DNA of 64,000 nt from Flabesymbios commensalis (Eukaryota > Annelida > Polychaeta > Terebellida > Flabelligeridae), in the NCBI GenBank assembly GCA_964017125.1, contig OZ024909.1, positions 49,573,580 to 49,637,579 on the forward strand, given 5' to 3'. The translations under genes and the position numbers were made by a program. Under the pieces are notes generated by a model. It worked only from the letters and a program-made list of their open reading frames with translations, was not told the origin of the DNA and ran no database searches. Shown piece by piece: positions 25,046-36,240 of this stretch (position 1 is the stretch's first letter; each line of letters opens with the position of its first letter).

Positions 25046-25535
25046 AATGTGACCCTTCTAGTTTATTTTCAATGTAAATCAATAAAATTATAAGCCCTTT
25101 TCAACAATTTCGTTACGCGATCACACAGGGTGATTTGGACATTGCCACAATGTTTCGTTATCAGACTTGTAAGACGGATAAAAAGGTCAAATAACTAATA
25201 TATTGTGATTATATATGTATATAGGCCAAAGTTCTGTAAAATGTTTTATACTGACAACAGTCGTTTAGCTTTTGCAAGAGGAGAAAACAAAATACTTCTG
25301 CTAGAAGCACGTGTTGTAGCCGCTCTAGCGATAGAAAGATGGTGTATCATTTCGTATATAGGGGGCCTACGGTGAATATTTTTGGAATTCTACATTATTT
25401 GTTTTGTAGGCTAGAACTAGTAGGCCCCTATTAAAAAAAAGAGCTATGTAATTTGTTTTGACATTTTTGGCGGTTTCCACGTGGAGTTCACGGTATGCGC
25501 ATAATTATGCCTGCTTACAGGCAGGCCCTAGTTAA

Positions 25536-25837
25536 GGAACGCACCATTTTGATATCTAAGGGGGGGGGGACTGGAAAAAAATTGAAAAAAAGTTTGTCGC
25601 CACAAAAGTCAGAAAAAAAGTTTCTTGTCGAAATTGATGAAAAATTATGTTGACCAGAAAAAACACCATATAGTAACGTACATAATAGGGAAGGTATACG
25701 ACAAAAATATATATTAAAATTGTCGGACGTTCATCCGCAAAAAAAAGATTGTTTTCTTGCGGAGGTAAAAAAACAAGTTTGTAAACTACAAAAATGTTAG
25801 CCCCCCCCCCCCCCCAAGATATCTAATGTTGCGTCCC
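25536..25837. mobile_element. MITE with G-run/C-run arms
   Basis: Inverted ends: GGAACGCACCATTTTGATAT on the left and the reverse complement of ATATCTAATGTTGCGTCCC on the right. Each is followed inward by a homopolymer (G10 at about 25561, C15 at about 25801). No coding sequence. Confidence 0.6.
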
Positions 25838-27441
25838 GAAGTAGGTGCCTATTAAAAAAGTAGTTAGCAAACGCCACCCTCCACAACGTGTTACCAAGGA
25901 ATATATTCTTTGGTGCTACATAGTGTAGGGCGAGATCCTTCTAACTAGTACCATTTCTGCTAGTACCTATTCGCTAGACGGGGCACCTGTCTGTGACCGG
26001 CGACCCCGTCAGTTACCTATTCCATACTGTGTAGACCGCGTGAGTTGCCAGGGTTGCTGCTTGCCTGGCGAACCAGGCCAATTTCATTTATGGCCGGGTA
26101 TTGGCCAAGGTTCTTAGTCACGTGACCATCATGCCTGTGCTATAGAGGCCGGTGAATAATTTTCTGGGTCAAGTCATAGGAAATGCGTCAGAGGGGAAAT
26201 ACAATACTGTGAACAACTCTTCATCCGGGGAAGTGACCTTTCAAAAATGTCTGAATTCGGGGATTACCTTATTTTCATCTAAAAATAGCAACAAGTCACA
26301 AACATTCGCCACTGGGGCATACCAGAGTCTACACGAAGCTCGGCCACGCCGCGTAGTGTGGCTCTGGGAACCAGAGTAAGATAAGGCCGGACATGGATAC
26401 ACAGCAGGTACCTGGTCGGGCTCCCGAAGAGAGGGCACAGAAACTGTCTACGACTAACTTTTCTTATATAAAGTTACTAGTAAATTAGGCATAATAATTT
26501 TATTGACTATATTTATGCAACTCGGCTGCTTGATTTTATTGTTATTGCTACACATTATATAAGCTAGCTGGACATGGTGATAGGGATAGCTGGCCTACTT
26601 TAAATACAAACTGAACAAATACAAACAAATCACACAAATCAATATGCTTACATTTTATTCCGCAGACCTACCTGCATATAGGTCGTGTAGGTGTGTAGAG
26701 GCTCAGATGATTTACTACAAATTTCGTTTATTCACCCGCCATATTCTTGTTGATTAAATATCTACAAAATTAATGTTGATAGGCCTAATAATACCGTACG
26801 GTACGGTACACGTCGTGTTGAACCACCCATTGCGAGCCAGCTATATATTGAAGCACTGCAGCACATTTGCAGCGCGAGAAGGCCACTGTCATGTTCTTTG
26901 TTGGCGTACATGTGAGTGTTTTGTCTGGCTTACCAGTAGTATTTTTATTTTGACCTCAATCGTATCTGATTGAGATATTTACCTGTTTACCAGGGGGCCG
27001 TTTCAGGTACGCATTCTCAGATGTCTCGCTCAGATATAGCTCATTTGCCTATGAGGATCGAGTGGGTCAGAGTGCTTGTATCCTCTCTATAGGCCTACTA
27101 CACTGAGCTATCAGTGAGTGTCAGTCACCCACTGAGCTTTTGCGTGGAATTTACACATATCCAACACCAGGTGTCTCTGTCGTCTGTTACGTCACCGTCT
27201 GCCAACCGGCAGCCAGCAATTCATAAATGAGGCACGTGTGGTGAGGTAGTTCTTGATTAGTCAGTTGTGTTTAGATGCACACCTGCCCACCTGCTGGCAA
27301 CACATGGTAATCTGTGCACGCAGTGCTCCTCATACAAACCTGGGGGTATCCATGAGTGTTCCACTTTCAATTTTATATTTATTGATAATTAATTTAATGG
27401 AGTTTTTAAAAGTATACGCTAAGCACAATTTGTACTATATA
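25838..27441. other. No gene or defined repeat recognised
   Basis: Frames of 64-75 residues occur but have no recognisable domain, repeat support or start context. GGGGGCCGTTTCAGGTACGC near 26995 resembles MITE-end words of marine invertebrates, without a partner that I can see. Confidence 0.4.
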
Positions 27442-28564
27442 CGGTAGGGTAAAGTGGGGTAATACGCCCCCCTTAAGCACTTCTCCTCCTATTTGACGAG
27501 CATTTCATGGTGTTAACCCATCAACGTTTTCTCTATATGTTGAATAGTAAGGGTTATAGGTGACAACACAAATTACTTTAATTACTCCTCTTAGAATAAA
27601 ATAAAATTGATTAAGAAAAAAATCACAAAGTGGGGCGTATTACCCAGGGCTTGGGTAATACGCCCCCATGGCTGGGGTAATACGACTCCAGGGCTGGGGT
27701 AATACGCCCCCAGGGGGCTTATTACCCCACTGCTTATTTAACAAAAAATATTGTTTTCTTTTTAGGTCCTTTGTGCAGGGGAACCATCGCATTTGATAAT
27801 GACGTCAAGCAGGCCCTCTAATGAAATGTAAAAAATGATATAATATGTAAAGAATGACTAAATTATTGAAATTATCAAACCATTTTAAATGGTTGATATT
27901 GTATGGGAGACCTAGCTACATACACTAGTTGTGACAGTTTTACATTTACATTTACAAATAGGTCCCCGTAAACCTTCACTAAGACTAAATTCGAAAATCA
28001 GTTTTACCACTACTAAGATGTATATTTTGACAATTCAGATATGACCAGTGTAATATGTCTCAAGGGATACAAATTAGCCTTTTTCAAGATGGCCGCCATC
28101 GGCATATTTTACCGTTTTAGGTTGCATAATTGTCATGATTTGATTTAACCCCAATAAGTCGATTTTTAGGATTTCGGTGTGGATTTTATGTACTTTGAAG
28201 ATATTTAATCGAATGGGGTGTTTTATGGACAATTTCCGTTTGATATGATTAAAGGTCACTTCAGTGTCCTGCATGATAGAAGGTCATACAATATCACGTG
28301 AACAAAATGAAACATCAAAGTTAAAAATGGTTTAATGCATGTATCTGTGTATTGTGTCTCTTTAAAATTGTGAGTGTGATGCACCAAATCCTCATAATAA
28401 ACACGATTATGATGGACCACTTGGTGTCATCTGAGGTTCATTTTAGCCAATTTCACAGATGGCCACCATATTTTACTGTGTTAAGTGACAATGGACATAA
28501 TTAAAATATGGCGGCCAACTTTAAGATGGCCGTCTTATTTTACTGTGTTGAGTGACATAATTTG

Positions 28565-30440
28565 AGTGACATAATAAGAAGAGGATTAAAAAAGAGAGGA
28601 TAATCAAGAAAACGAGGTGGAGGATTAGGAGGAATAGAACAAGAAAGTTCAGGAGAAAATGAAAGGGGAAGGTGGAGCAGAATGAGCTGGACGAGAAGGA
28701 GGACAGAGAAGTATTATAGCAGAAGAAAAAAGGAGGTAGACAATGTATGAGGCAGAAGAGAAAAGAGAAGACGAGGCAGAAAGGGAAGGGAAAGAGAACG
28801 GAGAGGAAGATAGGAGGTGGAGGAGGACGGCGAGAAGAAAGAGTGAAACGCAAGAGGAAGAATTGTTTATTCAACCATGATAAATAAAATATGAATGAAA
28901 CAAATTAATTTGTACAGGTTGGTTTGGGAGGCATCCATTGAAAACACAAGATCCCTAGCATGGAGGTCACCCATGAAGAAGAAGATGAAGAGTAGAATAT
29001 CACGTGATATTTATTGATTCTTTATTGATATGATTAAAGGTCACTTCAGTGTTCTGCATGATGGAAGGTGTCCTGCATGATAGAATATCACGTGATACCC
29101 CCACCCCCTCGGAAAAAATCTTATGTAGGGGTTTCCTTATGAAGTGGCAATATATTAAAAAAAACAGTTTCCAATATGCCTTAGATTGCAATAAAAATCC
29201 TTTTGAAAAACAAAAATGTCCCCGACCTCCTTAAACCGTGAAATATTTTTTGCTATATTCTACCCCCCCCCCCCCTCCCCGACCAAGAATGATTATGAGA
29301 AGAACAAGAAAGAGAAAGACAATGAAAGTAGATAAGGAGGTGAAGAAGAAGAAGAGGGGCAGAGAGAAGAGTACAATTATGTAAAACAGGAGAAAGGTGA
29401 CGAGAGAATCGGGAAGCGGAGGCTAATAAATTCGGAGAGGAAGAAAATGACGAAGGAAAGAGAGATGAAGAAAGAGAAGAATGAAGATCAGAGCAAAAAA
29501 AGGAAGCGAAAAGGAAAAAAGACGAAGATGAGGAGAAGAACAAGGAGGAGGAGAATGTAGAGAAGGGAGAGGAGGAAGGAGACGAGGTAGTGAAGATGGA
29601 AGAGGAAACTAATGATGATGACAGTTATGATGATGATTGAAGAGGAAGTAGAGGAGGGCGAAGGAGGCCGTGAAGGAAAAGGAGGAAGAGGAACGAAAAG
29701 AGAAAGGGGAAGATACCGACGAGAAAGAAAAATAGCAGGGGCAGCAAAAGGAGATGGAGGAGATAGAGAATGGAGAGATGGAGAAGGAGGAAACAATAAG
29801 AAGAGAAGCAAGAAAAGACGAATTTGGAAAAAACAAAGAGGTAAAAAAAAAGAAAGTAAAAAAGGGACAGAAGAAAGACAAAGGGAGAGGGAGAGGAAAA
29901 GGAGTAAGTATAGGAGAAAAAGACGGTGATACGGTGAACAAGGAGGGGGAGAATGAAAATAAATTATGAAGATGAGGACGAAGATGACACGGAGAAGATG
30001 GAGGAGAAAAAGAGACGGAATAAGAAAAAAGACGAACATGATGAGGAAAACGAGGAAGAGAAAGGCGAGAAAGGTGGAGGAAGACGAAGAAGTGGAGAAG
30101 GCTGACGAAAAAGGAAGAAAAATAAAGGACGTGAAGACAGGGGATGAGAAAACTAGGAGGAAAAGGACGGGAGGAAAATGAGGAGGAAGAAAAGAAGGAC
30201 GAAGACGGTAAGGAGAAGAATGGAGAAGAGAAGAAGAGAAGGAGGAGAATGAAGGAAATTAGCTGTAGGGCAAGGAGAGCGGTGATTTTGAGAATGAGGT
30301 AGACAAGGACAATGTGACGGAGAAAAAAGAGGAGGATAAGGAAAACAAAAGGGGAAAATAAGAACAAAGAAGAGGAGGGGAAGAAGGAAGATAAGAGAAC
30401 AAAGAAGAGTAGGAGAAGAAAAAGTAGAGAAGGGAGGAAA
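28565..30440 (+). repeat. Long polypurine (GA-rich) tracts
   Basis: The plus strand is almost entirely A and G in 28565-28870 and 29285-30440, built of shifting GAGGAAGAAGA-type words with no fixed period. The complement is polypyrimidine and yields long Ser/Phe/Leu/Pro-rich frames that are artefacts. A break at 28900-29280 holds ordinary repeat DNA. Confidence 0.85.
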
Positions 30441-30462
30441 GCTGGAGGTGATGGTAGATGGG

Positions 30463-30727
30463 CAGGGGTGGATCCAAGGGAAGGGCCGGAGTGGCTAAAC
30501 CCCCCTTGGAAAAAAATCATCATCTTTATGACGGGTTTCCTTATGAACTGGCGATATACTGAAAGACAAGCCGTTCCAGTATGCCTTAGATTGCAAGATA
30601 AAGCCTTTTGAAAATAAAACAAATCACCGGGGGGCAGCCGCCCGACCCCCTAAACAGTGAAATATTCCTTTGTAAATTTTACCCCCCCCCCCCCCCCACG
30701 GTCAATGAACAGCTAGATCCGCCCATG
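30463..30727. mobile_element. hAT-type MITE
   Basis: Ends CAGGGGTGGATCCAAGGG and the reverse complement of CTAGATCCGCCCATG give a CAGGGGCGGATCC-like inverted terminus typical of hAT elements. The interior (TTTCCTTATGAA, TATGCCTTAGATTGCAA and AAACCGTGAAATATT-like phrases) matches 29090-29275, a second, less complete copy. Confidence 0.5.
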
Positions 30728-31846
30728 CAGGGGGACTCATCCGGCTCCTCTTTGTCTTCCTCCTCAATCTCCTATGCTTCTTTTCTGCCACTTCTTCCTC
30801 TCCTTTCCTTCCTTTTCTTCTCCCTCTTCTTCTTCTTGTTTTCCTCCTCTTCTTCCCTTCGTCCTCTTAGCTTTACTCACGGGGTTCATTAAGTCCTGTA
30901 GCGTGTGTATATGTTTCATAAAATAACTTAGATGCTCTATATAAGTAGGCTACTTTGTTTTTGGGAAGGTGGAAAACAGACGAAGGACGATAATAATAAT
31001 AGTTAGAATATACACATGTAGGCCTGTGGGGTAATAGGCCCCCGGGGGCTTATTACCCCAACCTTGTGGGGGCCTATTACCCCATATGACTGTAAATTGT
31101 GTTACCTCTGCATGGAGTAATTGGGTTATTATCGCCCACTAATATCCAGTTTTGTGAAATGCACAACTATTCTAACTATTTATTTTTTCTGTGTGTGAGA
31201 TATTTAAGATACATATTGCCAAAATATTTTTAGGATTCTGAACACATTTTTTTATAAGAAAAAACATAAAAACGAAAAGTACTCGCCCTGCCCCTCTTAA
31301 ACTTCTAAAAGTCACAACTATGAGTGCATAGGCACTAAGTGTCATCGCATAACTGATAAATTGTGCATTTTGATGTAAATTATCAATTGCGTCACAGATA
31401 GAAAGGGGGGGCTTATTACCCAGGGGGGCCTATTACCCCGCCCTACCCTATATATCAGTGTATATTCAGCCTAGATATTTTTATCTCATTTTCAGAAGCG
31501 TCAATAGTATTATCATGAATCGGGTTATTTTGCACTCTGTGAGGCCATCGCTCTGAAAGAAGCGGCGTTTTTCCCACGCACCTAGATGTCGCAGTAGAGA
31601 GAGTGGCTGTGAAATCTCTGTCCCCTGGTGGTGAATATTAACTGATCTGGGGAAGATGACCAGTGTCTAAAGTAGAGAGAAAGACACTGGTGACACGAGT
31701 GAACTCTATACATGTTAAAGAGGGAGACAAATGAGGAAACTCAACAAGCTTATGCATTTTCGTAAGCGGCAGGAATTAGGACACGAGAAGTTTGGAAATA
31801 AACGTACCAAAAACGGCCCCCGGTTGTTTAGGCCTACTTGTTTCTA

Positions 31847-32159
31847 GGGCGGGGGCCCTAGGGTAGTGGTTGGCACCGCTGCCTTTCACGCCAGAGTTCA
31901 GGGTTCGGTTCCCGCAATCCCGGTCTCGACGGTTTGAAAGAAACAAAAATGTTTCTTCCCCATCCACGTGTGAAAGTCAGTACTGTAGGGAGCCTCCGTG
32001 ACCGAGAAGTGGGGTGCTCGGCCTCATACCGCCAGGGTTCGAATTTCAAATCCTGTGTCTGGAGGACAGTGTCATCTCACCATCCTCAGGAGGTTCTCCT
32101 GGCCCAGTTTAGCCTATATGTGCACAAAGGTGGCCTATAAAGCCCGATTCATTTCATTT
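31847..32159 (+). mobile_element. Dimeric tRNA-derived SINE, copy 1
   Basis: The first tRNA-like head carries a GTAGTGGTTGGCACCGCTGC A-box region and a GGGTTCGGTTCC B-box region. The second head carries TGACCGAGAAGTGGGGTGCTC and GGTTCGAATTTC. A shared tail follows (AGGAGGTTCTCCTGGCCCAG), ending in ATTTC repeats. Flanking duplication ACT[T/C]GTTTCTA at 31836-31846 and 32160-32170. Short frames inside are not genes. Confidence 0.82.
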
Positions 32160-32170
32160 ACTCGTTTCTA

Positions 32171-34078
32171 AATATGAGGAAAACATTTTTCATCATAACC
32201 AATATGCCGGCAGGCCCTACACACTAGGGGTAAGCGTAGGGCTGATGGGCCTAGCGGAGCGAGTCGCCTGGTCCACAGCTAGGGGTAGGCCTAATGGGGG
32301 TCATGTTTGGTGATGATCTCGATCAATGTTTACCATGTAAGCCTATGTAATTGTCACGGTTTATTTGTACTAATCTTTCACCCCACAAGAAATGCTGATT
32401 ATAGGCCTACCTGCATTTCGGATCGCCATGCAGAGGCTTATTAAGCCTAGGCCTAGGCCTATGGTGGAACTTGTAAGGGGCGAACCATTTAACATGTTTA
32501 AATTTTCATGATCAAAAACAAAAAATAAAATTATTGAGATGTCAGAGACAAACTTTTTTTCCCAGGATATGTTTAAAGATCCATTCAACTACAAAACGGG
32601 GGGACACCCGAGAGTGAGTTCTGGAGTTCCCAAGTTCCGAAGTTCCCAGAACTTCAAGTTCCGAAATTCCCGGACGTTTGCTATGAATCACCCATCTTCA
32701 GAAATAATCACGTGTAAACCTAGACGGGGCACCTGTCTGGCACTCCGTTTCCAGACGGGGAGCTGGATGTTGTTTATAGACTCCAGAAATTCAAACAAAA
32801 TGGCCACCTTTTATACTGTTCATACCAGCTCGATTCGAATTTTCAATTGTTTATATTTTCCTGACGTGACCCTAGAAACCTACCAACGGTGGCGGCCATA
32901 CACTTTTTCGGCGTCACAAATTGATTGTACACCACTAGACAGTTAGCGCTGATCGGCCTACGGCGCTGAATTGTGTACAGCCGCTGTCCTGCCACAGAAA
33001 TAAACTGTGCCCAGTTCGGGGTTAAATCGCAATTCGCTGACTTACCTGCAGTGTACACGTCTTCACTACCCTATTTGACGCATATATGTGAAGATTTTTT
33101 TATTGTTAGAAAGGGAAAGTAAGTTTATATTCATGTTATTTATCCGAAACTACACTTGAGGCTACCAAGTGATCTCGGGTGGAGTGGGGTGAAAACGCGA
33201 GATTTTGTGAGATGACGTCATCGCACGTGGTATCTGCCGTTTTTCTTGTGCTTCACGCACGTGTTTTTGTGTTGATCAACAAGTTTAAGGCGGTCTGAGC
33301 ATGCTCCTTCAGCGGACGAATTCTCCTCACATAGATGTCGCTCATGTCGCACTGGCGAAGGTTGATGCAAACTATATTGCCGTGAATTGTAGTTGTATTT
33401 TACCTAAATTCAGGTCCAATATATCACATATCAGCTCAAGAATCACAGATATGTAAGAAAATATATTTAATATAAGCAAGATGATGTTAGATTGGCCATA
33501 GCTCATCTGATTAAGCAATTTAAAGTTGGTATCAAAGCCACTTTGATACTAGATTCACGGCTCTGTGGCTCGCTGCGCTCGCCCAGAGACGTTGTTTACT
33601 CGGCTACTAGACAGTCAGTTGCTCAAGGGTGTGCAGACATCACACTGGTGCCTCGCCTGTTTTTTTCAATAGGGGCCTTGTCAACCGGGTGTGGGACCTG
33701 TTGACAATGTTGACTAGTGTAAACTCTGGATTGAGACGTTCACCCGAGATTGGCCTAACATCATGTCAGCGTAATAATCGGTTGCATAGGGTTTGACCCT
33801 GTTATCAACAGATTAAGCATGTATACCATAATCGTGCTTAGCGCCTATAGGTCCATTACTGTAATACAGTCTGTATATCTTAGCCTGGACACTGATATAA
33901 TTATTGGGCCAGATACTAGTTTCCATTTTACATTCTTGACATTCTTTCACCTGTAGAAATTCCTACCGGTTCACCTGGCCTATATATATACGTCACGGAC
34001 ACGTGAGGGTCACAGAGCTATTTAGAGCGATAATGCAAGTACGATCGGTGATGCAGGGCATCACCTGGAAATGGTTAA
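32171..34078. other. No gene recognised
   Basis: The longest frame (32539-32946, 135 residues) has biased composition and no recognisable domain. No defined element ends were seen. Confidence 0.4.
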
Positions 34079-34181
34079 CCCAACAAAAACGAAACAATGT
34101 TGTTTTAATGTTGGACCATCGTCTTCGACGCTGGCCCAACATTATAAAACAGCATTGTTTCAATGTAATGTGTTTCCTGGG
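34079..34181. mobile_element. CCCAG-type palindromic MITE (103 bp)
   Basis: Ends CCCAACAAAAACGAAACAAT and the reverse complement of CATTGTTTCAATGTAATG...CCTGGG. The centre is ATGTTGGACCATCGTC / GACGCTGGCCCAACAT. Same family as 24332-24440. Confidence 0.65.
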
Positions 34182-34398
34182 AATATTATAATTTGATTAT
34201 ATGTATACATTTATAAACTACATAGGGGCCTAGTTTATACCGATTGTTGCCTAAACACAGCAGCCGTAGCTGCTATTTGTTTTTATTAAATGTGTTATTT
34301 GTATAAGAATAGAAGTCTATGTAAATAAGTAGTGGCTTGCGAAGTTGTAAAGTTTTGACTAGCACTTGACATTGACAGTCATGTGGGGGTTACAGCTC

Positions 34399-34597
34399 TA
34401 TGTTCAGAAGGTCCTATGTTCAGAAGGTCCTATGTTTAGAAGGTTCTATGTTCAGAAGGTCCTCTGTTCAGAAGGTCCTATGTTCAGAAGGTTCTATGTT
34501 CAGAAGGATGTTCAGAAGGTTCTATATTCAGAAGGTTCTATGTTCAGAAGGTCCTATGTTCAGAAATATTTGTTCAGAAGGTCCTATGTTGAGAAAG
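34399..34597 (+). repeat. 16-bp minisatellite, about 13 units
   Basis: Unit TATGTTCAGAAGGTCC with one or two substitutions per copy, and a few shorter units near 34505 and 34570. It stays open in more than one frame, producing repeated FRRSYVQKV-type peptides that are not evidence of a protein. Confidence 0.93.
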
Positions 34598-36238
34598 CAC
34601 GGGAGACTATTTGTCAGCTCCAATTGGGCACATGGCGTTGAATCAACGTCAATGACGTTCATTTAATATCGCGACAACGCTGTATAGACCTACCCAGTGG
34701 TTTTCCAAGCTTAAAATTAGTGACGTTTGATCAAATTTGATGAAATCATTAAATTGTAGATATGACAGTTATAATTATATTCCATATGAGGTACGTTGTT
34801 CGAAATATCATATAAAAACGAGTGATATAGGGCCTAGATGTAGAAATATCAATTATTGTATCTTATGTTGTCTATGGGATTATTCTCTGTTGAATGTAAA
34901 GTCTAAGTGGTATGTGGTGGTAGGTAAATATGCATATATCACAACCTTTACAAGTAAATATAGCGGGTGGTAATGATGCACGTTGGTAATGAGAAAGTTA
35001 TTTAATCAATTTATTTTAGATGAATAATATACAGATGATGATGTGAGAGTAGAGTGATAGGGCATGGTGGGTTATTGAGAGTATTTTCATTGAAAAATAT
35101 TCTAGCCGCGGTGGCTGGAATATGTGTCAGCCACAGATTGACTCCATACATAATCGTGGGACGGTCATATTAAAAAAAAAGAAGTTTTTTTGAATCAGTA
35201 ACATTTTAGCTACGATGTCGCATGCTCAGCTCATTTCCCTCACAGTCATTAAAAAGTTGTGAACATTTTTCAGACCTTGGGGTCGAGATCGCTCTCGGGT
35301 AAAACGAATCAATCCAGGGCTAACTCCATCCATCCAACGCTATACATTAGGACAGAACTAACCAGCAGAGCATGTTTTTCGTTAATTTGTTAATTACTCC
35401 GTCATTATTATCAACAGATTTTCATGAAATTTTTTAAACGTAAAATTAAATGCCTTATTTCAAAATTTGGACGATTTGACATGTATTAAATTGAAATTAT
35501 GACGTCCCTCTATCAACCCATTACGCTAATTATGAAATTCTATTATGTTCTAAGTAAATTTTCACCTGTGTTAGGATTTGAAGATGGCCTGTGCAAAATT
35601 TCAAAGAAATCGGTTCAGAATCGTTGAGGAATCGACGTAAAGCATGCTCTACAGATTTACCAAAATAATTGTGGCCAATGGCAGGCCTATCGTTAAAATA
35701 AGGCTTTAATTGATGAACTCAACAATAGGGGCCTACAACGCATTTTGGGGATATGCAAGGGGTTATAGACACCCCCACCGGAATGGACTAAGATGAAAAA
35801 AAAATGAAATAAAGAAAAGTTCCAATTGCGCCGTATATAGCTCATCTTTGTAACTGCAGGTGTTTGTGATTGGAACTTTCTACATGTCTAGGCTATAGGA
35901 CAAATTCACACTAGCCCCGGATTTAGGTGGGTTTGAATTCAGATATAATGTAGATCTAACAATATTCGCGAGGTTTTAATTTTCACGAATTTCTCGAGGA
36001 GAAGAAATTCGCGAATTCCAGAATCTCGCGAAAATTATTATTATAATAGCACTACTAAAGTGAAAAGTCCCAAAATCAGAAATTCTCGAAAATTTAAACA
36101 CGCAGAAATTAGCAGATTATATTCCTGAATTGCGGGGACAATCCTTCCGTGATCACTCCTGGTTTGTGGCTGTTCACTATACTATGTTGATTGAAGTCCC
36201 AATAGCGATTTTAGCAAATTGTGGACGGACAGACGACG
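34598..36238. other. No gene recognised
   Basis: AT-rich spacer. Around 35965-36120 there are several inverted CGCGAA/TTCGCG words (ATTCGCGAGG, TCGCGAAAATT), possibly an old MITE, but no clear borders. Confidence 0.4.
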
Positions 36239-36240
36239 TA

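Larger units (their letters stand above)
27442..31452. mobile_element. Candidate TIR-flanked composite element (about 4.0 kb)
   Basis: Left end GGTAGGGTAAAGTGGGGTAA followed by TACGCCCCCC. The reverse complement of the right end reads AGGGTAGGGCGGGGTAATAG then GCCCCCC. Both ends have subterminal clusters of the same GGGGTAATA.GCCCCC words (27640-27735; 31023-31090; 31404-31442). Inside are a polypurine region, two related fragments at 29090-29275 and 30480-30700, and no transposase. I see no clear target duplication, so the interval could also be two convergent smaller elements. Confidence 0.4.

Noticed and set aside
29488-30622. Minus-strand frames of 183 and 337 residues rich in Ser, Phe, Leu and Pro (29488-30039, 29609-30622), and Lys/Glu-rich plus-strand frames
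   Set aside because: They are translations of a polypurine/polypyrimidine simple sequence that stays open in several frames at once. No domain, and no conserved residues.
31847-32159. Functional tRNA genes within SINE heads
   Set aside because: A/B-box-like motifs exist but the sequences do not give full cloverleafs and recur with SINE tails and target duplications.
32539-32946. 135-residue frame as a host gene
   Set aside because: No recognisable domain, and no homologous copy, splice context or compositional support.
34399-34597. Possible CRISPR-like array
   Set aside because: Units are contiguous without unique spacers; it is a minisatellite in a eukaryotic genome.
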